Shown here: piece by piece, positions 58,001 through 64,000 of the stretch
Layout: the number at the start of each line of letters is the position of its first letter
Position numbering within the stretch: the first letter of the stretch is position 1
Source: Hypericum androsaemum
Taxonomy: Eukaryota; Streptophyta; Magnoliopsida; Malpighiales; Hypericaceae
Assembly: GCA_963995505.1 (NCBI GenBank)
Contig: OZ023184.1
Span: 12,540,308-12,604,307 of the forward strand
DNA length: 64,000 bases
Reading direction: 5' to 3'
Made by a program: the position numbers and the translations under genes
Notes under the pieces: generated by a model
The model's input: only the letters and a program-made list of their open reading frames with translations
Database searches by the model: none
Told to the model about the DNA's origin: nothing

Positions 58001-58289
58001 TTGATCACTGAACCCAAACACTTCTCGAATGATCATCAACTATTGTTAAAAAGTACTAATAGCCATCATAAGATGGTTCACGGTATTTTCCCCAAATATC
58101 CACATGTATCAAATCAAAACAACAATCTGCAATAGAGTCACTAATGGAAAAAGGCAATCTCTCATGCCTGGAGAAATGACACACTTCACAATGTGTAGGC
58201 TTATTCAAGATAATAGAAGGATCCATAAGTCTGGTTTGCTCTATCCGGGACCAAGAAACATGGCCTAAGTGACAATGCCTTATGTCCAA
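55096..58289 (-). pseudogene. Copia element 3: integrase, RT and RNase H
   Basis: Minus order: RHCHLGHVSWSRIEQ and CEVCHFSRH (58289-58056), DQGKEFDMKKFY, ERKHQDILNISRAL, then the integrase end 57733-57179 (RTPFEVLYGKQPSYKHIRVF). A linker with repeated LQ/NLQ-type units follows. RT at 56436-56092 has LYGLKQASRKWF and YVDDIIMAG, then 56073-55807 has LLYLTATRPDISF. RNase H at 55548-55348 and 55332-55158 has TISRSSSEEEYMA, YCDNKSAIYI and HIELNYHLVREK. Many stops lie between 57179 and 56436, where the RT N-terminal half is unreadable as a single frame. Confidence 0.88.
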
Positions 58290-58295
58290 ATTGTG

Positions 58296-59994
58296 TTATT
58301 GATAACAGCTAGCAGCAAGGGAAGGAATGGGTGGCAAGGGTTGGTTTGTGTGGTTTAGGTCAAGGATGTATAGACCATGAGATTCCACAGCTTTATCAAT
58401 CACCCTCCAACTGATGTGGTCCTGAATAAAGCAAAAGTTGTGAGTAAAACAAAAATTGAACGAAAAAGAGGAAGACAATTTGCTGACAGACAAAATGTTG
58501 AAAGTGAAACTGGGCACAAGGAGCACATTGAATAAGAACAAGTGCTCAGAAAGCTGCACTTTCCCAATATGCATGGAAAAAATCTGGTTGTCATTAGGTA
58601 GAATGATTGCTACATTGGTGACAGGGTGTAATTCAATAAAATATTTGGTGGAACAGGCTTTGTGATCAGAAGCACCAGAGTCTACTACCCATGTACCAAA
58701 TGGATATGAGGTAAGACAAATTCTGTGAGACAAAGAAAAAGACTTATCAGAAAATGGATTTTTGAGGATAGAATTGACCTGGTTATGAGATGGTGAAAGG
58801 GTACTACGAACTGAACACTTAGGCGTACCAGATGATTGTTGAACCATGGCCACCAGGTTGGAGAATTGCTCCATTAAAAGTCCTAATTTGTCAAGACTAT
58901 AATTCATAGTCTGCAAATTCTTAGGAGCATCACGTGGAGAGACCTGAATGTGTGTACCTTGAGAATCATTTGACTCTCCAGAATGAATTGAACTAGCAAA
59001 AGAATAGTTACAGCTGCCATATGAAGAGCTTGCTGCTGCATAACTTGGCTTATGAGTGAACCTGAAGTTAGGAGGAAACATGTGCTTCTTGTAACACTTA
59101 TCAATTGTATGACCTTCTTTTCCACAACACTGGCTTCTTTCCATCATTCCAATTCTTCCTTGGATAGCCAGAGATCTTAGTGGAAGTTACACCACTAGAG
59201 CCGCCAATTTTCACAGATCCTATTACCACATTACTCTGATCTGAGTTCAATAACTGCTACTCATGTTGTAGTGCTAGATACAAAGTCCTACTCATGTTAG
59301 GAAGTGAATCAACCAACATAATCTGTGATCTAACTGTATCATAGTTTTCATTCAAGCCAATCAGAAACTTGATCACCTAATCATGCTGCAGATAAACCCT
59401 AATTGAACGAACCAATTCACAATCTGAAGATCTTTTCGCTGTATCTATACACTTACACAAAGTAGTGGGACGATATTGACAAAACTGATCCCAAAGCGTC
59501 CTAAACGAATTGTAGCACTCTGTAAATGACAAGCCACCCTATTTCAAGGTGTAGAGTTGCATCTGCAACCTCGCGATCTGAATGGAATCACCCGTTCCAA
59601 GTCGCTCTTTCAAGTCTTTCCAAACCTCGACTATAGTCTCTAATCCATTAAGGCTTTGAGCAATCGAAGGCTCAACTGATGCCATTAACCAACTAATCAA
59701 CATATTATTGCATCCTTCCCATTCTAAGTAATCATCGTCTCTAAAATCAGGTGGCTTGAAAGATTCTTCAACTAATGGCCACTTCTTTTTGGATCTTAAA
59801 ACTCGTTGCATATACTTGCTCCAACTATGGTAGTTAGTGTTGCTAAGCGACGGTGAAACTAGAACGGAAGTCAGATTTTCACTTGGATGTAAGTAAAAGA
59901 GTGAGGTTTCACGTGTGTTACCAGGAACGACTGGATCTAGTGGAGGTTGAGGGAGCGGTTGGCATTCTCCTAGCCTTGGAGCGATTCCTGCCAT
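58296..59994 (-). pseudogene. Copia element 3: gag and protease
   Basis: Gag begins at ATG 59994 and includes FYLHPSENLTSVLVSPSLSN and YHSWSKYMQRVLRSKKK, the retrotran_gag N-terminal signature. A stop at 59539 and others break it. The frame 59147-58296 (283 codons) carries a knuckle trace (CCGKEGHTIDKCYKKH), the intact protease motif WVVDSGASDH and the region up to the pre-integrase. It is the best-kept segment of the element. Confidence 0.88.
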
Positions 59995-60064
59995 TAAAGC
60001 TTCTCTGAAGCTCCGCGCCTCGGTGAAGTGAAGTCCAGGATTGAGTTAGGCTTTATTTAGCCTA

Positions 60065-60077
60065 GGCTTTGATACCA
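60065..60077 (-). other. Primer-binding site of element 3
   Basis: TGGTATCAAAGCC, identical to that of element 1, directly after the 5' LTR. Confidence 0.85.
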
Positions 60078-60382
60078 TAACAAGTTTGTACATGAAGACG
60101 AAAGTGAGAGAAATCAATTTTATTGAAGTAGAAGAACGGGATCCGCCATTGAAGCAGCTCGCATGAGGAAGAAGAGAAAAGAGCTACAAACAGTTATTTT
60201 GTTTCTGAAAAGCTCATCTGACTTAGTACACTTGTAGTCTATTTATAGGCTAAGTCATCCGTGTATTTTGTCCACGTGTACTAATGACTAGGCTAAGTCT
60301 GTTTCGTTGTTGGCTGTAGATCAAGCAAGGCCCACTTGCTCTTTATTCAAAAGCTGTACGATGGAGGCCGAATGCTTCAATA

Positions 60383-60639
60383 ACGACCTCGCACCGGAAA
60401 TCGGCGAGGAGATCCTCGGCGTCGAAACAGGTGTCTTTGAGCTTGGAAAGCCAGACAGTGAGCTCCTTGTTGTTGGATTGCTTGTCCTCGGCGTCCAAGA
60501 GGACAGTTTGAACAGTGGTCAACGTGTCCTTGAGCTTCTTGAGGTCGTCGTAGACGTTCCATGCCTTGCAGATCTCGTCTAGCGCTGATGAGCTTCCCAG
60601 CAGCTTCGCGGCAATGTTAAACATGAAACATTCTGCCAT
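60383..60639 (-). pseudogene. CC-NLR (Rx_N domain) fragment, block B copy
   Basis: From ATG 60639 the minus strand encodes 85 codons: MAECFMFNIAAKLLGSSSAL, WNVYDDLKKLKDTLTTVQTV, LLDAEDKQSNNKELTVWLSK, LKDTCFDAEDLLADFRCEV. This is the N-terminal Rx_N coiled coil of an intracellular immune receptor of the RGA/Rx type, normally followed by NB-ARC and LRR. The frame is open until the element 3 LTR enters at 60382. Past element 3 the reading continues CEVLQR and meets TAG; no NB-ARC is found. In block A the same codon is CAG. So it was a fragment before element 3 arrived. A possible promoter lies to its right (60640-61110). Confidence 0.85.
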
Positions 60640-61430
60640 TTTCGCTTGGACCTCGCTTGGTGCCTGCGTGCACTTTGGCCTATACTAAGATATTAATGGA
60701 GGAGTGAAAGGTAAAAGTCGTCTCCTTGAAAAGAAAAAAATTGGTTGAAGTGGGAAAAATTTGAATTCAGTCGAAAGATCTTAACTTTAAATTTTACAAA
60801 CATAAGAAATATCATTTAAAGAGTAACGACAAAATAAAATTTATCGGAGTCAGACTTTGAATAAGAGATTTCACAAAGAAAAAAATAAGTCTCCTCGGAC
60901 TGTGGCTACTTCGTGAGGGATTCCTCTATTATTATTTTTTTTTTGAAAGGATTCCTCTATTATTAATATAGCTTTTTTTTAACAAGTTGCTGATTATTTT
61001 CGATAATTTGGTATGTCCCGTTGCGACGTCCGCGACGGGGTTTGGCAAGTTGCTTTTCCTTTGATAGAATTGTTTAAGAAAGATGCTTGGAGCATTCAAT
61101 ATGAGTAATAAAATGGTAGACGCGTCACCTGTATTATTCCTGGCTTTGTCAAGTCAATTTCGATGAAGTCAACACCAAATTATAAGTTTGTAAAAGTCTA
61201 ATTTTTTAACTAAGTTTTGTAAAGTTTCGTAAAAAATTACTTTGTTACATCATAGTTTTATACACTTTTAAAAAAAATCATAATTTTAGACTTTGACATA
61301 CTACTATTTTATAATTTTAAATTCTCTAGTTATTTTATCTCATTGACAACCAATTTACATCTGTTTACTTGGACTATCTCATATGTCATGTGACATCACT
61401 AATTTTATCTGCGTATATATCATATTATTA
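60640..61430. other. Block B right part and intergenic DNA
   Basis: 60700-61112 is shared with block A (32745-32976 and 34385-34530). It shows the Helitron empty site at about 60970. Beyond 61112 no feature is recognised. Confidence 0.6.
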
Positions 61431-61626
61431 ATTTTATCTGCATAACATAGTGTTGGTCCCTAAATTAGACACTGTTAAGTTCATCATAGCCCAAATTTAA
61501 ATATGTTGAGTTTGTCCAATTTTTAATTATTAATTTTATCTGCATAACATAGTGTTGGTCCCTGAATCAGACACTATTAAGCTCATCTTAGCCCAAATTT
61601 AAATATGTTGAGTTTGTCCAATTTTT
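61431..61626 (+). repeat. Tandem duplication, 102-bp unit
   Basis: 'Attttatctgcataacatag' followed by 'tgttggtccct' recurs at an offset of 102 bases, the second unit running to 'gtttgtccaatttttt'. About six substitutions separate them. Confidence 0.85.
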
Positions 61627-62580
61627 TCTCTAATTAGTGAAGTGTCATGTGAGAGTGATAAAATTAGTGATGAGTCATGACAAGTTGATAAAATTAATAA
61701 AGTGAAATGACATGCGAGATAGTTCAATTAACTAAAGTTAACGGGTGTCAGTTAACTAAAATCTCTTTCACCGGTTAAATTTGAAATCACAAGGTAATAG
61801 TGTAACATAAGTTAACAGGTGTAGAGTTATTATGATGAATTTGTCTATAAGTGTTGAAAATCTACGTAATTATTGATTTAAGGTTCTGAATTGAATGTTA
61901 AAATTTCAAAACTATGAAGAATACAAAGAAATAATTTAAATAGCATATTTTTATTAAAAGAACAAATCTTACCGAGCATAAAGAACCCCTCGTGAAAGGG
62001 TTCGCACGTTCTTATTTGTTAAGATTCTAGCAGTGTCAAATTGTTTAGCTTATCTAATGAATTGGACCAAGCTCAACGTACGATAAAAGTGCACAACACA
62101 TTCTTTATCTAAATCGTGGAGAATTGGAGTTCTACGTATGAGCTGTTACAAAAGTTGACCAAGCACATCTAAGTTCATCCAACTAATTCTCAAGCATTAT
62201 AAAATTAGTTGAGAGAGTTTAAACAACACTAATAATAGTTTGGAAATCAAGACATAACTTTCTCATTGGAACGTTAAGTTATACGAATCAAAAGATAGTT
62301 CTTTAATGTTATGCAAAATAAGAACAAAAAAAGATGGTCAACCATAGACTTAGTTATTGTTTCTGATTGAGGGCGCGGCAAAAGTAGCCAAAGCATATAT
62401 CATCATTTAGTAACATCAAAAATTGAGATAAGGGGTAAGCATTTCTTGGAAGCTTAATCAACCAAGCATGTTAGAAGCTAAGGAAAGACGGAGGAAATGA
62501 AGCTAGAAACATTTGATAGACTTTCTCGTACACTTTCCAAATCAGCTCCTCTGGAGCGCCGTTTTAGGTAAACAATTCGA
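61627..62580. other. AT-rich sequence without recognised features
   Basis: No coding or repeat structure found. Confidence 0.4.
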
Positions 62581-63301
62581 GTCGTCGGAATCTTACCCTA
62601 TTGTAACGTCCCATGATTCAACTGACTATTTCCATAGACCAACACGAATCTTTTTCAGCGTATTTTGTCCTCACTCAAGATGCATATTGACGGTTTTGAC
62701 GCGTAATTAACAAGTAATTATGTATTAAACCCGTTTAATTAATAAACTAATTCATTAATAATAAATCACTTACTTGTTGAACTAAGAGGTCCACAGGCTC
62801 GAGTCCACAACTTCTTCATGCTAGTCGAATTATGATCACGTTTGAACGGATTCGTAATTGATTTTCACGAGATTTTCTTTATTGAAAATCTGATTAAAAT
62901 TCTGGAACTAATCCAGAATTTTCCTTTCTTATTGAGTGGTTGTGGAAAAAGTTACAAATTGGTCCACCGGATTCCCCTTTTTATAAGGAAATCCGGACAA
63001 CCAAAATGCGCCACGTGGCATACCGCGTGTCGCGCATGGCTGCCACGTGGCACTTTTAGGCCACACGTCCGTCCACGTGGCACGTCGGACCACATGTCCG
63101 CCACGTGGCAAGGCTACCCCTAGCTTTGCCACGTGGACTGCCACATACGACATTAGCGCCACGTCACGCTGACGTGGCGCTTGTGTGGCTTCGGGCCGGT
63201 CAACGTGGGTTGACCGGCCCATCCAACCCAACTTTTTGGGCCTAATGGGCCCGGGCCCAATTAGGCACAATAATAATTGCCTAATGGGCCCAAGGTCCAA
63301 C
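62581..63301 (-). mobile_element. 3' LTR of a minus-strand LTR retrotransposon (left end uncertain)
   Basis: On the minus strand GAGTGGGAGA (polypurine) is followed by TGTTGGACCTTGGGCCC, a typical LTR start. The left (3') limit was not found. The U3 part holds a series of palindromes and CACGTGG boxes. Open frames at 62842-63303 come from this GC-rich U3. Confidence 0.6.
63000..63180. promoter_or_regulatory. Cluster of G-box-like CACGTGG palindromes in the U3
   Basis: GCCACGTGGC-type sites occur at about 63010, 63042, 63074, 63102 and 63128, and GCGCCACGTCA-CGC-TGACGTGGCGC forms a perfect hairpin at 63156-63180. CACGTG and ACGTGGC are core binding sites for plant bZIP and bHLH factors. Confidence 0.6.
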
Positions 63302-64000
63302 ATCTCCCACTCAATTATTATTGACCTTGATCAACAGTTATCAGATTTCTTTAAAAGATTTCGTGCGACCAGCACACGTCGAGTATGTTAAGCCAAATTC
63401 AAGAGCACAGACACTCAGGCTACTTGAATAGTAGCATCTCGACAACCTTCTTGTATAATGTATGCTATTACCCCAGGACTCATGTCACATTCCATTATTC
63501 ATATCAGTGATTTCAAACAATTATATTCGGGTTCACTATTGTACTTTTCAATACAATTGGTGCACCTGAACCACGAAACTCAGAATGTGATGAACAGAGT
63601 TCCTTCTCCCTTAACTATATTCCTTTCATAATGATACAGCCTGCTTTTTTGGTCAGCCCTGCCAGGTCGAATCGCTATGCCATAATATTTTCATGAACTT
63701 TCCAAGCTAGCAGCACTGGATCATATTTCCAGAATACGTTTAGGATCTTAAAGGTAGGTTTCGGGAACCACAGTTCTCAAAAATTGGTCTCACACTAGGG
63801 ATTGTGAAATCACTCAACATTTTCATCCCATCCAGTGGTCGAGTAGCACACATGAAACTGATCACGTGTTACGGTGTACTTTCCTTTTTAAAGGAACACA
63901 TGTCATTTAACACCATACTAGAGTCTCAGCCTTAGCTTAACTCTAGGCTAATAGGACAGACAATATGATAAGTTCTACTTATATCTTATCATATGGATTG
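63302..64000 (-). mobile_element. 3' internal non-coding part of the same LTR element, continues right
   Basis: No coding domain was read here. The start with a polypurine tract next to the LTR places it downstream of pol. The element's body would lie beyond the window. Confidence 0.5.

Larger units (their letters stand above)
54853..60382 (-). mobile_element. Copia element 3, complete outline, TA...TA LTR ends
   Basis: LTRs are 54853-55157 and 60078-60382, both exactly 305 bp with only scattered differences. Minus-strand termini are TATTGAAGC...CTTGTTA, again not TG...CA. PBS TGGTATCAAAGCC (60065-60077) abuts the 5' LTR, and TTATGGGGGCG is the polypurine tract. Flanks aggac (54848-54852) and acgac (60383-60387) give a 5-bp target duplication with one change. 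Total 5530 bp. It lies within the Rx_N fragment of block B. Confidence 0.93.

Noticed and set aside
63000..63303. 93- and 124-codon frames with Arg/Pro-rich products
   Set aside because: They arise from CACGTGG palindromes in an LTR and have no family match.
1..64000. tRNA and rRNA genes
   Set aside because: No full cloverleaf-type or rRNA sequence was noticed. The only box A/B-like pair is in the SINE candidate at 30505-30700.

Overview
The window is nuclear DNA of a flowering plant, most likely a eudicot. It is AT-rich and intron-containing, with widely spaced host genes and many LTR retrotransposons in several states of decay. The host families seen are plant types: a neprosin-domain protein, phytocystatins, a THADA homologue, the N-terminal Rx_N domain of an NLR, a PPR fragment and a RING-H2 fragment. 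The species cannot be told from the sequence.

Left third (1-26 kb). A 5' part of an armadillo-like gene runs off the left edge on the minus strand. An hAT-like insertion (2286-3460) and a three-exon fragment of a THADA homologue (about 4007-4513) follow, then decayed LTR pieces. The best gene is a seven-exon neprosin-family gene (6407-9731) whose splices all keep frame and give 401 residues. From 10.5 to 22.9 kb the DNA is mostly retroelement: a plus-strand Copia with deleted 3' end, then nested minus-strand Gypsy-like remnants. A tandemly duplicated cystatin block follows (22.9-26.3 kb), with one intact gene, one pseudogene and two short paralogous ORFs.

Middle (26-44 kb). This holds a decayed Copia, a RING pseudogene, a 1.5-kb solo LTR with perfect 5-bp target duplication, a Helitron-like insertion filled with a GGTCC-type minisatellite, a Copia 3' end, a Pack-MULE-like element carrying an antisense PPR fragment, two tandem-repeat arrays, a 545-bp palindromic MITE, and the 5' part of a Copia element.

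Right third (44-64 kb). Three minus-strand Copia elements have recognisable paired LTRs. Element 1 (44984-49836) sits inside the 3' LTR of element 2 (44516-54620), and element 3 (54853-60382) sits 232 bp away inside an NLR Rx_N fragment. Removing them, and removing the solo LTR and Helitron from the 30.5-34.5 kb region, leaves two copies of one ancestral block (A at 30.5-34.5 kb, B at 44.2-61.1 kb). The window ends in the 3' LTR and 3' internal region of another minus-strand LTR element, whose LTR has a dense cluster of CACGTG palindromes.

Only the neprosin gene, the ARM-like gene and one cystatin look intact. No retroelement has an uninterrupted polyprotein, so all would depend on proteins supplied in trans. 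The main value of the window is its layered insertion record, where empty sites, target duplications and captured host exons can be read directly.
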